13,395 nt of DNA from DATLBY01 sp035526665 (GTDB taxonomy: Bacteria > Acidobacteriota > Terriglobia > Bryobacterales > Bryobacteraceae): NCBI GenBank assembly GCA_035526665.1, contig DATLBY010000392.1, positions 1-13,395 on the forward strand. The letters are read 5' to 3'. Position 1 is the first letter of the stretch, and each line of letters begins with the position of its first letter. The position numbers were made by a program, and so were the translations under genes. This document shows, one piece after another, positions 1-7,139 of this stretch. The notes under the pieces are model-generated. The model was given only the letters and a program-made list of their open reading frames with translations. It was not told the origin of the DNA and made no database searches.

Positions 1-1157
1 GCAGCCTGATTTACGCAGTCCTCCGCCATCCGGCGGTAGGTGGTCCATTTTCCTCCGCAGATGGTCACTAATCCGGAGTTCTCAATACGAACCGTGTGAT
101 CTCTGGATATGGCCGCGGTGTTACCCCCGGTGGCCGGCAGAACGAGTGGCCGGATGCCCGCAAAAACGCTCAACACATCGGCCCGCGTCGGCGTGCGGGC
201 CAGATAGGCGGATGCTGTGCCGAGAATGAAATCAATCTCCTGCTCGAGTGCAACCGGTTCGAGCGTTGGCGAGGATATAGCAGTATCCGTGGTGCCGACC
301 AGCGCGTGATTGTGCCAGGGAATCACAAACATGACGCGCCCGTCGCTGGTATGGGGCGCCATAATGGCGCTGTCTCCCGGGACGAAAGACCGGTCGAACA
401 CCAGGTGAACGCCTTGGCTGAGGGCCAGCATCGGAGCCGCCGCGGCATCCACCTGCCGCCGCAAAACGTCGGTGAAACCGCCGGTCGCATTGATCACCAC
501 TTTGGCGGAGGCGCAGAGCTCATCGCCGGTCTCCACGTCGGTCGCAATGACACCATCCACAAAGCCCTGGCTGCTCTTGGTCAGCGTGCGGACAGCAACA
601 TAGTTGAGCAGGCTGGCGCCTTGTGCCAGAGCCGTGGCCGCCATGTTGATCAACAGGCGCGAATCGTCAAACTGGCCGTCGTAATAGATCACGCCGCCGC
701 GCAGGCCATCCGTTTTGATTGAGGGAATCCGTTGAATGGTCTCGTCCCTGGATAGAATGCGCGACTTACCGAAACCATACTTGCCCGCCAGAATGTTGTA
801 GACCTTCAGTCCGACACCGTAGAACGGCGTCTCCCACCACTCGTAGCTCGGCACCACGAATCCCAGGTCATGGACGATGTGGGGAGCGTTGGAAAAGAGT
901 AGTCCGCGCTCCTTCAACGCTTCCATCACCAGGGAGATGTTGCCCTGTTCCAGGTAGCGCACGCCTCCGTGCACCAGCTTGGTGCTGCGGCTGGAGGTGC
1001 CCTTGCCAAAATCGCTCTGCTCGAGCAGCAGCACATCGTAGCCGCGTGAGGCGGCGTCAATCGCAATACCCACGCCCGTCGCGCCGCCGCCCACGACAAT
1101 CATGTCCCACACGCCTGAGTGTGAGCGAACTTGCCTGAACACCTGCTCCCGGTTCAT
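1..1157 (-). CDS. glpD: FAD-dependent glycerol-3-phosphate dehydrogenase (partial, C-terminus outside window)
   Basis: Oxidises sn-glycerol 3-phosphate to dihydroxyacetone phosphate and passes electrons to quinone at the inner face of the cytoplasmic membrane. Read on the minus strand, the frame is open from an ATG at 1157 to the window edge (385 codons). The N-terminus carries the Rossmann FAD motif VVGGGATGVG (about residues 21-30), then the family signature GTSSRSTKLVHGGVRYLE (about 53-70). Further on are VINATGGF, a PWHNHALVGTTDT segment and, close to the edge, VTICGGKWTTYRRMAED, all typical of GlpD. The family is usually 500-560 residues, so the C-terminal domain lies to the left of the window. 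The start is supported by a purine-rich GGCGAGGAGAGGG directly upstream of ATG. It is transcribed divergently from the esterase/SMP-30 gene. Family assignment is confident; the anaerobic GlpA paralogue is less likely given the overall pattern. Confidence 0.93.
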   Translation of the reverse strand, partial: MNREQVFRQVRSHSGVWDMIVVGGGATGVGIAIDAASRGYDVLLLEQSDFGKGTSSRSTKLVHGGVRYLEQGNISLVMEALKERGLLFSNAPHIVHDLGFVVPSYEWWETPFYGVGLKVYNILAGKYGFGKSRILSRDETIQRIPSIKTDGLRGGVIYYDGQFDDSRLLINMAATALAQGASLLNYVAVRTLTKSSQGFVDGVIATDVETGDELCASAKVVINATGGFTDVLRRQVDAAAAPMLALSQGVHLVFDRSFVPGDSAIMAPHTSDGRVMFVIPWHNHALVGTTDTAISSPTLEPVALEQEIDFILGTASAYLARTPTRADVLSVFAGIRPLVLPATGGNTAAISRDHTVRIENSGLVTICGGKWTTYRRMAEDCVNQA

Positions 1158-1207
1158 CCCTCTCCTCGCCTGTTTTCAGTATGGTGTAGTCTGGCTGAAG
1201 ATCTCCT
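1158..1207. promoter_or_regulatory. 50-bp divergent intergenic region between glpD and the esterase/SMP-30 gene
   Basis: This short spacer must hold start signals for two divergent genes unless one promoter lies inside a coding region. On the minus strand a CATACT box (1178-1183) and the purine-rich ribosome site next to 1157 fit glpD. On the plus strand TAGTCT (1187-1192) is a possible weak -10 for the gene at 1208; no good Shine-Dalgarno precedes that ATG. No clear -35 box is visible for either direction. The boxes overlap closely, so the two promoters may compete. This is inference from sequence only. Confidence 0.35.
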
Positions 1208-2932
1208 ATGAAGACGCTACTGCTCCTTGGCCTATGGATTCCGGCGGCGGCGCTGCTTGCCCAGGAGTACAAACTGGGAACCGATTCCCAGCCCCAGGCA
1301 AACGTCCCCAAAGGTACGGTCACTGCGCACAAACAGACCAGCAAAATTTATCCGGGTACGGTACGCGATTACTGGGTGTATGTCCCGGCGCAATATAAGC
1401 CGGAGAATCCCGCCTGTGTCATGGTGTTCCAGGATGGAGGAGGAATTGTCAGCGAGAAGGGAACCTGGCGCGCGTCCGTGGTGTTCGACAACCTGATCGC
1501 CAAAGGGGATATGCCCGTCACGATTGGCATCTTTATCAATCCCGGCATCCTGCCCGCCAGATCGGAAAATCAACAGGACCGCTTCAATCGCAGCTTCGAA
1601 TACGATGCGCTGGGCGACCGGTATGCCCGCTTTCTGATTGAGGAGATTCTCCCTGAGGTAGGGAAACAATACAACCTCTCGGCCGATCCAAATGATCGGG
1701 CGATTGCAGGCTCCAGTTCCGGGGGGATTGCTGCCTTTACCGCTGCCTGGAACCGGCCCGACGCATTCCGCCGCGTGCTCAGTTTCGTGGGTAGCTATAC
1801 CAACTTGCGCGGAGGCTCGATCTACTCGTCAATGATCCGGAAGATGGAGCCCAAGCCTCTCCGCGTATTCCTGCAAGATGGAAAGAACGACCAGAGTATC
1901 TATTCCGGCAACTGGTACATCGCGAATCAGGACATGGCGTCGGCGCTGGAATACCAGGGATACGATGCGAAATTCGTCGTGGGCACCGAAGGTCACAATG
2001 GGAAACACGGCTCGGCGATTCTGCCCGAGGCATTGCGCTGGCTCTGGCGCGAATATCCGAAGCCGGTAGAAAAATCCAAACTGACGATTGATCGAAATGT
2101 CACGAGTGTGATCGATCCCGGCAAAGACTGGGAGCTCGTCAGCGAAGGCTATAAGTTCACCGAGGGGCCCGCGGTAGACAAAAGCGGCAATGTTTTCTTC
2201 TCCGACATACCGAACAATCGGATCCACAAGATTTCGCTGGATAACAAGGTCACGGTATTCAAAGAAGACACCGGCGGCGCCAACGGATTGATGTTCGGCG
2301 CCGATGGCCGGCTGTATGCGTGTCAAAACGGCCGCAAACGCATCATCGCGTATTCTCCAGACGGGAAGGAGACAGTGCTGGCCGAAGGCGTAGACTCCAA
2401 CGATCTCGCCGTGACACCGCGCGGGGAGGTGTACTTCAGCGATCCTCCGAATCACCGGGTCTGGTTCATCGACGCCAAAGGGAACAAACGAGTGGCCGCG
2501 GAGGGAATCACATTTCCAAATGGCGTGCGGCTTTCTCCCGATCACGCTCTACTGCTGGTCGCGGACTCACAAAATAAATGGGTATGGTCGTACCAGGTGC
2601 AGCCCGATGGCACTCTGGCGAACGGAGTGGCTTTTTATCATCTCGAAACCAACGACGACTCTTCTGCCAGCGGCGCTGACGGCATGACCGTGGATACGAT
2701 GGGGGAACTTTATGTCGCCACGAAAACGGGAGTGCAGATCTGCGACCAGGCAGGGCGGGTAGTGGGCATCATGAACAAGCCACCCAATGGACGAATTTCG
2801 AATCTGGTATTCGGCGGACCGGGTCTGCAAACGCTGTATGCCACCGCTGGAGACAAGGTGTACAAGCGCGTTGTGCGGCGCACGGGAGTGTTTCCCTGGC
2901 AGCCGGTAAAGCCTCCCAAGCCGCACCTTTAA
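1208..2932 (+). CDS. Secreted fusion protein: Fes/esterase-D-like alpha/beta hydrolase + SMP-30/gluconolactonase propeller
   Basis: A 574-residue two-domain protein. Residues 1-18 look like a signal peptide (MKTLLLLGLWIPAAALLAQ), so export is likely. Residues about 45-285 resemble the enterochelin esterase/esterase D family. The nucleophile elbow is G168-S-S-S-G172 with S170 the probable nucleophile, and a GH pair at 262-263 gives the likely catalytic histidine; the acid is probably D224 or D228. Residues about 305-560 form an SMP-30/LRE-like six-bladed propeller. Candidate divalent metal ligands are E319 (in TEGPAVD), N438 (in FPNGV) and D491 (in ADGM), with N398 (DSNDLA) near the substrate site. 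Both active sites look intact. The gene ends 11 nt before garD, which suggests co-transcription and a role in sugar-acid ester or lactone hydrolysis. The exact substrate cannot be read from the sequence. Confidence 0.85.
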   Translation: MKTLLLLGLWIPAAALLAQEYKLGTDSQPQANVPKGTVTAHKQTSKIYPGTVRDYWVYVPAQYKPENPACVMVFQDGGGIVSEKGTWRASVVFDNLIAKGDMPVTIGIFINPGILPARSENQQDRFNRSFEYDALGDRYARFLIEEILPEVGKQYNLSADPNDRAIAGSSSGGIAAFTAAWNRPDAFRRVLSFVGSYTNLRGGSIYSSMIRKMEPKPLRVFLQDGKNDQSIYSGNWYIANQDMASALEYQGYDAKFVVGTEGHNGKHGSAILPEALRWLWREYPKPVEKSKLTIDRNVTSVIDPGKDWELVSEGYKFTEGPAVDKSGNVFFSDIPNNRIHKISLDNKVTVFKEDTGGANGLMFGADGRLYACQNGRKRIIAYSPDGKETVLAEGVDSNDLAVTPRGEVYFSDPPNHRVWFIDAKGNKRVAAEGITFPNGVRLSPDHALLLVADSQNKWVWSYQVQPDGTLANGVAFYHLETNDDSSASGADGMTVDTMGELYVATKTGVQICDQAGRVVGIMNKPPNGRISNLVFGGPGLQTLYATAGDKVYKRVVRRTGVFPWQPVKPPKPHL

Positions 2933-2943
2933 GCTATTTGTCA

Positions 2944-4491
2944 ATGAAGCCTCTTTACGTTCAGGTGCACGCGCGCGATAACGTCGCGATTATTGTGAAT
3001 CCCGAGGGTCTGCCCGAAGGCGCGGCTTTCGATTCCGGCCTCGTCCTCCAGGAGCGTATTCCGCAATCTCACAAAGTCGCGCTCCGGCCGATCGGCAAGG
3101 GCGGGGCGATTGTGCGTTACGGCGAAGTGATTGGACTGGCGTCCCGGAGCATCGCGGCCGGCGCCTGGGTTCGTGAGGACGCAATCGAGCTGCCCAACGC
3201 TCCGCCGCTCGATCAATTAGCATTAGCTACGGCAGTGCCCGAGCCGCAGTCGCCCATAACTGGCTGCACGTTCGAAGGCTTTCGCAATACCGATGGCTCC
3301 TGCGGCACCAAGAACATTCTCGGGATCACGACTACCGTGCAGTGTGTCGCTCCCACGGTGGACTATGCGGTGCGGCGCATTAAAGCTGAGCTTCTCCCCC
3401 GCTTCCCCAATGTCGACGATGTCGTCAGCATCACCCATACCTACGGCTGTGGCGTGGCGATCGACGCTCCCGGCGCCGCGGTTCCCATGCGCACGATACG
3501 CAACATCAGCCTGCATCCAAATATCGCCGGAGCGCCGCTGGTGGTGAGCCTGGGCTGCGAAAAGCTGCAGCCTTCGCGGCTGTTTGCCGGGCAAAATCTG
3601 CAATCCGGCGGGCTCGCGGTACTTGAGAACGACCCCTACGTGATTCGGCTCCAGGACGATGAGCTCCGCGGCTTTGGCGACATGATCGCCGCCATCATGC
3701 GCGCTGCCGAAAAGCGGCTGGCACAGTTGAACCGCCGCCGCCGCGAAACGTGCCCGGCATCCAACCTGATTGTCGGCCTGCAATGCGGAGGCAGCGACGC
3801 ATTTTCGGGGGTCACCTGCAATCCAGCGGTTGGATATGCCGCGGATCAACTGGTGCGCGCCGGCGCTACAGTTCTCTTTTCCGAGGTGACCGAGGTGCGT
3901 GATGCCGTCCACTTGCTCACACCAAGAGCCATCAACGAGCAGGTCGGACGCGATTTGATTCGCGAGATGCAGTGGTACGACGATTATCTGCAGCGCGGCT
4001 CGGCCGACCGCAGCGCCAATCCTACGCCGGGAAACAAACGAGGCGGGCTTTCCAATGTGGTGGAGAAGGCGCTCGGCTCGGTAGCCAAGGCAGGCTCCTC
4101 CGCGCTGATGGCCGTGGCGACTCATGGCGAACGCGTGACGGCAAAAGGCCTGGTGTTCGCCGCCACGCCGGCCAGCGATTTCATCTGCGGAACACAGCAG
4201 CTTGCCTCCATGAATATGCACGTCTTCACCACGGGAGAAGGCACGCCGTACGGGCTGGCGCTTGTGCCGGTCATCAAGGTGTCCTCCCGGACCTCCCTGG
4301 CGGAGAAATGGCCGGATCTGATCGATATCGACGCGGGCCGGATCGCAACCGGAGATGCCAGCATCGCCGGCGTTGGGCAGGAGATTTTCACGTCGATCCT
4401 GGATGTGGCGAGCGGCCGCCGGAAGACCTGGGCTGACCAATGGGGCCTGCACAATGCCCTGGCGCTGTTTAATCCAGGGCCGGTCACATAG
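2944..4491 (+). CDS. garD: Galactarate (D-galactaro) dehydratase, UxaA/GarD family
   Basis: Dehydrates meso-galactarate to 5-dehydro-4-deoxy-D-glucarate in the cytoplasm. The 515-residue product is close to the E. coli GarD length (523) and, from memory, matches it along its whole length. An N-terminal SAF domain (about residues 7-80) contains NVAIIVN and SHKVAL. The main domain then has TFEGFRNTDGSCGTKNILG, THTYGCGVAID, SLGCEKLQP, ETCPASNLIVGLQCGGSDAF, SEVTEVRDA, DRSANPTPGNKRGGL and the C-terminal FNPGPVT, all GarD-specific rather than altronate dehydratase-like. A TTG at 2938 could extend it by two residues, but ATG 2944 is preferred. No strong ribosome site is visible, and the upstream stop is 11 nt away, so translation may be coupled to the esterase/lactonase gene. 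The family is metal (iron) dependent. Confidence 0.93.
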   Translation: MKPLYVQVHARDNVAIIVNPEGLPEGAAFDSGLVLQERIPQSHKVALRPIGKGGAIVRYGEVIGLASRSIAAGAWVREDAIELPNAPPLDQLALATAVPEPQSPITGCTFEGFRNTDGSCGTKNILGITTTVQCVAPTVDYAVRRIKAELLPRFPNVDDVVSITHTYGCGVAIDAPGAAVPMRTIRNISLHPNIAGAPLVVSLGCEKLQPSRLFAGQNLQSGGLAVLENDPYVIRLQDDELRGFGDMIAAIMRAAEKRLAQLNRRRRETCPASNLIVGLQCGGSDAFSGVTCNPAVGYAADQLVRAGATVLFSEVTEVRDAVHLLTPRAINEQVGRDLIREMQWYDDYLQRGSADRSANPTPGNKRGGLSNVVEKALGSVAKAGSSALMAVATHGERVTAKGLVFAATPASDFICGTQQLASMNMHVFTTGEGTPYGLALVPVIKVSSRTSLAEKWPDLIDIDAGRIATGDASIAGVGQEIFTSILDVASGRRKTWADQWGLHNALALFNPGPVT

Positions 4492-4507
4492 GGGGAAAAG
4501 AACGCAC

Positions 4508-4523
4508 TAGAATGGAGGACACT
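4508..4523 (+). promoter_or_regulatory. TAGAAT box and GGAGG ribosome site before the DinB-like gene
   Basis: TAGAAT (4508-4513) is followed directly by GGAGG (4514-4518) and, five bases on, by ATG 4524. The GGAGG spacing decides the start at 4524 over the in-frame ATG at 4512, which lies inside the TAGAAT box. The box could be a -10 element giving a very short leader, but such a transcript would lose or truncate the ribosome site. The gene may therefore also be read through from garD, 32 bp upstream. Confidence 0.4.
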
Positions 4524-5078
4524 ATGAACTATTACGGAGCCAAAGAGCTTGCGGCAAGTTTTCGCACTGTGCGCAAGAACACGATTAAGATCGCCGAGGA
4601 GATTCCCGAGGACAAGTACGAATTTCGGGCCACGCCCGACACCAGGACCGTCGCGCAGATGTTGATGCACATCGCGCTCGCACTCGAGGTGCCAGAGATC
4701 ATTCATCGGACGGAGAAACGTACCACCATGGAAGGCTTCGATTTCTTCAGTGTGTTTGGGCGCATTCAGGCCGAAGAGGCCGCGGCGCGCTCCAAACAGG
4801 AGATCCTGCAAAAACTGGGCGAGGGAGGCGAACGTTTCGCGGGATGGCTGGAAACTGTTCCCGACGATTTTCTAGCAGAACGGGTCGGCATGCCGGCGGG
4901 TATGCCGGGCGGCAGCAAGACACGCTTTGAAATGCTGCTGAGCGTTAAGGAGCACGAGATGCACCACCGTGCGCAACTCATGGTGATGGAGCGGATGGTT
5001 GGCATCAAACCGCATCTGACGCGCGACATGGAGGCGATGATCGCCGAGTTCATTAAGTCGCGCGCGCAAAAAGCGTAA
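4524..5078 (+). CDS. DinB-like (DfsB/YfiT) four-helix-bundle protein
   Basis: A 184-residue protein of the DinB/YfiT superfamily, metal-binding four-helix bundles unrelated to DNA polymerase IV. Some members are thiol-dependent transferases; most have no known role. H49 in MLMHIAL and the H144-x3-H148 pair in EHEMHHRAQL match the three-histidine metal site. The RTVAQMLMHIA segment and the late helix LSVKEHEMHHRAQLMVMERM are characteristic. GGAGG at 4514-4518 with 5-nt spacing supports this start; the longer version from 4512 adds MEDT. Length and motif order fit a complete protein. It follows garD by 32 bp but no functional link is evident. Substrate is unknown. Confidence 0.85.
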   Translation: MNYYGAKELAASFRTVRKNTIKIAEEIPEDKYEFRATPDTRTVAQMLMHIALALEVPEIIHRTEKRTTMEGFDFFSVFGRIQAEEAAARSKQEILQKLGEGGERFAGWLETVPDDFLAERVGMPAGMPGGSKTRFEMLLSVKEHEMHHRAQLMVMERMVGIKPHLTRDMEAMIAEFIKSRAQKA

Positions 5079-5079
5079 G

Positions 5080-5277
5080 CTAAACGCGCAAAAACCAGCC
5101 ACGCCGATACATTACGTAGGCGATCAGATACATCAGCAAGGTGTAGAAAATCGCGTACGCCAGCGAGGCGTTCATCGGCTTCGAGATCCAGCCGAAGAGA
5201 CTGTGATACAGCCAGGCAGCAGTCAGCAGGCCGCGTGACGTACAGAATTCTGACTTTGCGCGGAATGCGACGCACAC
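5080..5277 (-). pseudogene. C-terminal remnant of a NagX/HGSNAT-type (COG4299-like) membrane acyltransferase
   Basis: The minus-strand frame ending in TAG at 5082-5080 encodes a hydrophobic tail with one clear membrane span (about residues 38-57 of the 65-residue frame) and the ending YVMYRRGWFLRV. This resembles the C-terminus of heparan-alpha-glucosaminide N-acetyltransferase/NagX-like proteins, where a last helix is followed by a YRRxxFxxV tail. Those proteins are several hundred residues long with many spans; here only about 50 codons look related. The segment upstream of about 5235 does not look like the family and merges into the promoter of the kinase gene. The only start in frame is a GTG at 5277 with no ribosome site. 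It most likely is a deletion relic. A real small one-span membrane protein is the alternative. Confidence 0.5.
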
Positions 5278-5287
5278 TGGCGGCCTG

Positions 5288-5320
5288 CGTGACGCATTCG
5301 TGACACGGCTGTGACGCAGT
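5288..5320 (+). promoter_or_regulatory. Three 11-bp-phased TGAC repeats: probable response-regulator operator of the kinase operon
   Basis: GTGAC occurs at 5289, 5300 and 5311, exactly 11 bp apart, within CGTGACGCATT, CGTGACACGGC and TGTGACGCAGT. Tandem direct repeats of one helical turn upstream of a -10 are the usual binding form for OmpR/PhoB-type regulators. The array ends 16 bp before TAGAAT (5337-5342), taking the place of a -35 element, as in PhoB-type activation. A degenerate GCGAC at 5267 is two turns upstream in the same phase. A closely similar array precedes the PD40 gene. That the neighbouring regulator binds here is inferred. Confidence 0.6.
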
Positions 5321-5336
5321 AATGGACAATCGCCTT

Positions 5337-5342
5337 TAGAAT
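5337..5342 (+). promoter_or_regulatory. Candidate -10 box (TAGAAT) of the histidine kinase operon
   Basis: TAGAAT differs from TATAAT at one position and lies 9 nt before ATG 5352. No -35 match is found 17 bp upstream, where the third TGAC repeat sits instead, so activator dependence is likely. The predicted transcript would have almost no leader, consistent with the lack of a good ribosome site. Confidence 0.45.
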
Positions 5343-5351
5343 GTAGAGATA

Positions 5352-7139
5352 ATGCAGAAGCTCTCTCTCCTGCTCGCCGCGGCGACGCTGATCCCCATCA
5401 GTGTGCTGAGCTGGCTGGGAGTGCGCATTCTCCAACAGGATCGCGGCGTGGAGCGCCAGCGGCGCCGGGAAGCCCTCGAAGTCGGCGCTGGACGATTGGC
5501 GCTGCAAATCGAGCGAAAGTTGCAGGACGTCGAGGACCAGCTCGGCAGGGGTGGAGGCATTGCGCTGGCCACGGTGTCCGAGGAAGAACCGCCACTCTCG
5601 CTCTTCGCGGGAGCTGAAGCAGCGGAATTTCAACGCCGCGATCTGAATGCTGCGGCAGGCCTCTACCGGGCGTTGGCTAAATCTCCGAAGCCGCCGGTTC
5701 GTGCCGCCGCCCTGGTGCGGCTGGGCCGCGTGCTGCGCCATCTTGGGGACCGGGCGGGAGCGGTCCAGATGTACTCGATCCTGGAGCAGCTTGGCTCGGC
5801 GACGGTAGGCGGACAACCGGCGGCCCTTGTCGGCTGGCAGGGACGCTGCCGCGTTCTGGAGGAAGCGCGCGACGTCGCAGAACTTCGAACCCAGGCTGTC
5901 AAGCTGGCGCAGGCTCTCGATTCCGGCCGCTGGGCAATCGATCGAGCCACATTCGATTTCTATCGTGAGATGGTGCAGGGCTGGGGCGCGCCGCCGCCGT
6001 CCCCTGACGCAATCGCGCGCGTGGAAGCAGTGATCGAGCTACGCCGCGCCTGGAATGGCGGTCAGCTTGGGCCGCGCGGCCGCCGCATTCTTCGCGAAGC
6101 GGATGCGGCAGTATTGGCTGTGTGGGGCGGCGGCCCGAACAATCCGGCGGCGTGGATGGCGGAAGTAGGGGAATTCGTAGCGTCCCTTCGTCCCTTGTGG
6201 GTCGATCAACAACTGGCCGTCTCGCTGTACGATACCGATGGCCGGCGGGTCTTCCGCGAAGCACGCCAGGGAGGGGTGTCCCTCACACCGGGCGAGACCC
6301 GGTTGCCGTTTATCTTGAGCGTGGCTTCGCTTGCGCCGGAACACGGAGGCGGCCGCCTCGTGCTGGTGAGCGGGTTGACGTTGGCCTTTCTGGCAATGGT
6401 GGCCGCCGCTTACGGACTGTACCGCACCACGACACGCGAAATCGCTCTGGCACGGCGCCAATCCGATTTCGTGTCGGCAGTTTCCCACGAATTCCGGACT
6501 CCGCTGACGTCCATGCGTCACCTGACCGAGTTGCTCGTGTCGCGCGGCATTACCAGCGAGGAGCGCAAGACCCAATACTACGAGCTGCTGGCGCATGAAA
6601 CCGAACGGCTGCACCGGATGGTGGAGAGCCTGCTGAGCTTTGGCCGTATCGAAGTTGGGGCCTATGCATGGCATCTGGAGCCAGCTGACGCGACCCGGTT
6701 CGTTCGGGGCATCGTGGAAGAGTTCCGGTGCGCTCCGGAGGCGAGAGACCGCGTGGTCTCCTGCCACATCGAGGAGGGCCTTCCGGCAATTCAGATCGAC
6801 CGCGAGTCACTTTCTCGCGCGCTATGGAACCTGCTGGAGAACGCCGCAAAATATTCGCCCGCGAACAGTCCAATCCGCGTGGCGGTGCGGCGCCAGGGCG
6901 GCTCCGTTCTGCTGGCAGTAGAAGATGAAGGCGCGGGCGTCCCGGTTGGCGAACGGGAACGTATCTTTCAGAAATTCGTGCGCGGTCTGGACGCGAAGCA
7001 ATCGGGTGTGCGCGGTGTCGGCATTGGCCTGGCGCTGGTGAAGCGCATTGTGGAGGCCCACGGCGGCACGGTGCGGCTGGAGAGCGAGCCCGGCCGTGGC
7101 AGCATTTTCACTCTGGTTCTCCCATGCCACGGATTCTGA
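5352..7139 (+). CDS. Membrane sensor histidine kinase with large extracytoplasmic repeat-like sensor domain
   Basis: A 595-residue two-span sensor kinase. TM1 is about residues 4-27 and TM2 about 337-357, leaving some 305 residues outside the membrane. Residues about 92-190 of that part read as helical, TPR-like repeats (RRDLNAAAGLYRALAK, AALVRLGRVLRHLGDRAGAV). There is no obvious HAMP: the HisKA helix starts about 12 residues after TM2. H379 in SAVSHEFRTPL is the phosphorylated histidine. The ATPase domain has N-box LWNLLENAAKYS (N497), G1 DEGAGV (from D525), F-box RIFQKFVR and G2 GVGIGLALVK (from G555). All catalytic motifs are intact. It overlaps the response regulator by 16 nt, so the two are a cognate pair. 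The signal sensed is unknown; a helical-repeat sensor suggests a protein or peptide partner. Confidence 0.92.
   Translation: MQKLSLLLAAATLIPISVLSWLGVRILQQDRGVERQRRREALEVGAGRLALQIERKLQDVEDQLGRGGGIALATVSEEEPPLSLFAGAEAAEFQRRDLNAAAGLYRALAKSPKPPVRAAALVRLGRVLRHLGDRAGAVQMYSILEQLGSATVGGQPAALVGWQGRCRVLEEARDVAELRTQAVKLAQALDSGRWAIDRATFDFYREMVQGWGAPPPSPDAIARVEAVIELRRAWNGGQLGPRGRRILREADAAVLAVWGGGPNNPAAWMAEVGEFVASLRPLWVDQQLAVSLYDTDGRRVFREARQGGVSLTPGETRLPFILSVASLAPEHGGGRLVLVSGLTLAFLAMVAAAYGLYRTTTREIALARRQSDFVSAVSHEFRTPLTSMRHLTELLVSRGITSEERKTQYYELLAHETERLHRMVESLLSFGRIEVGAYAWHLEPADATRFVRGIVEEFRCAPEARDRVVSCHIEEGLPAIQIDRESLSRALWNLLENAAKYSPANSPIRVAVRRQGGSVLLAVEDEGAGVPVGERERIFQKFVRGLDAKQSGVRGVGIGLALVKRIVEAHGGTVRLESEPGRGSIFTLVLPCHGF

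Noticed and set aside
96..1138. Two plus-strand open frames at the left end
   Set aside because: They lie opposite glpD, whose FAD-binding and family motifs are clear on the minus strand; the plus-strand products are arginine-rich shadows.
1829..2545. 238-codon minus-strand frame opposite the esterase/SMP-30 gene
   Set aside because: The plus-strand gene has a signal peptide and two recognisable domains with catalytic residues; the antisense frame has none.
2938..2943. TTG start two codons upstream for garD
   Set aside because: It adds only two residues, has no better ribosome site, and ATG 2944 is the more common start type.
3223..4452. Long open frame (409 codons) on the minus strand opposite garD
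   Set aside because: The garD frame is unmistakable along its whole length; the antisense product is compositionally odd, matches no family I recognise, and reflects GC-rich codon periodicity.
5063..5094. 10-bp direct repeat CGCGCAAAAA at 5063-5072 and 5085-5094
   Set aside because: It falls in low-complexity ends of two convergent frames and has no flanking mobile element; probably chance.
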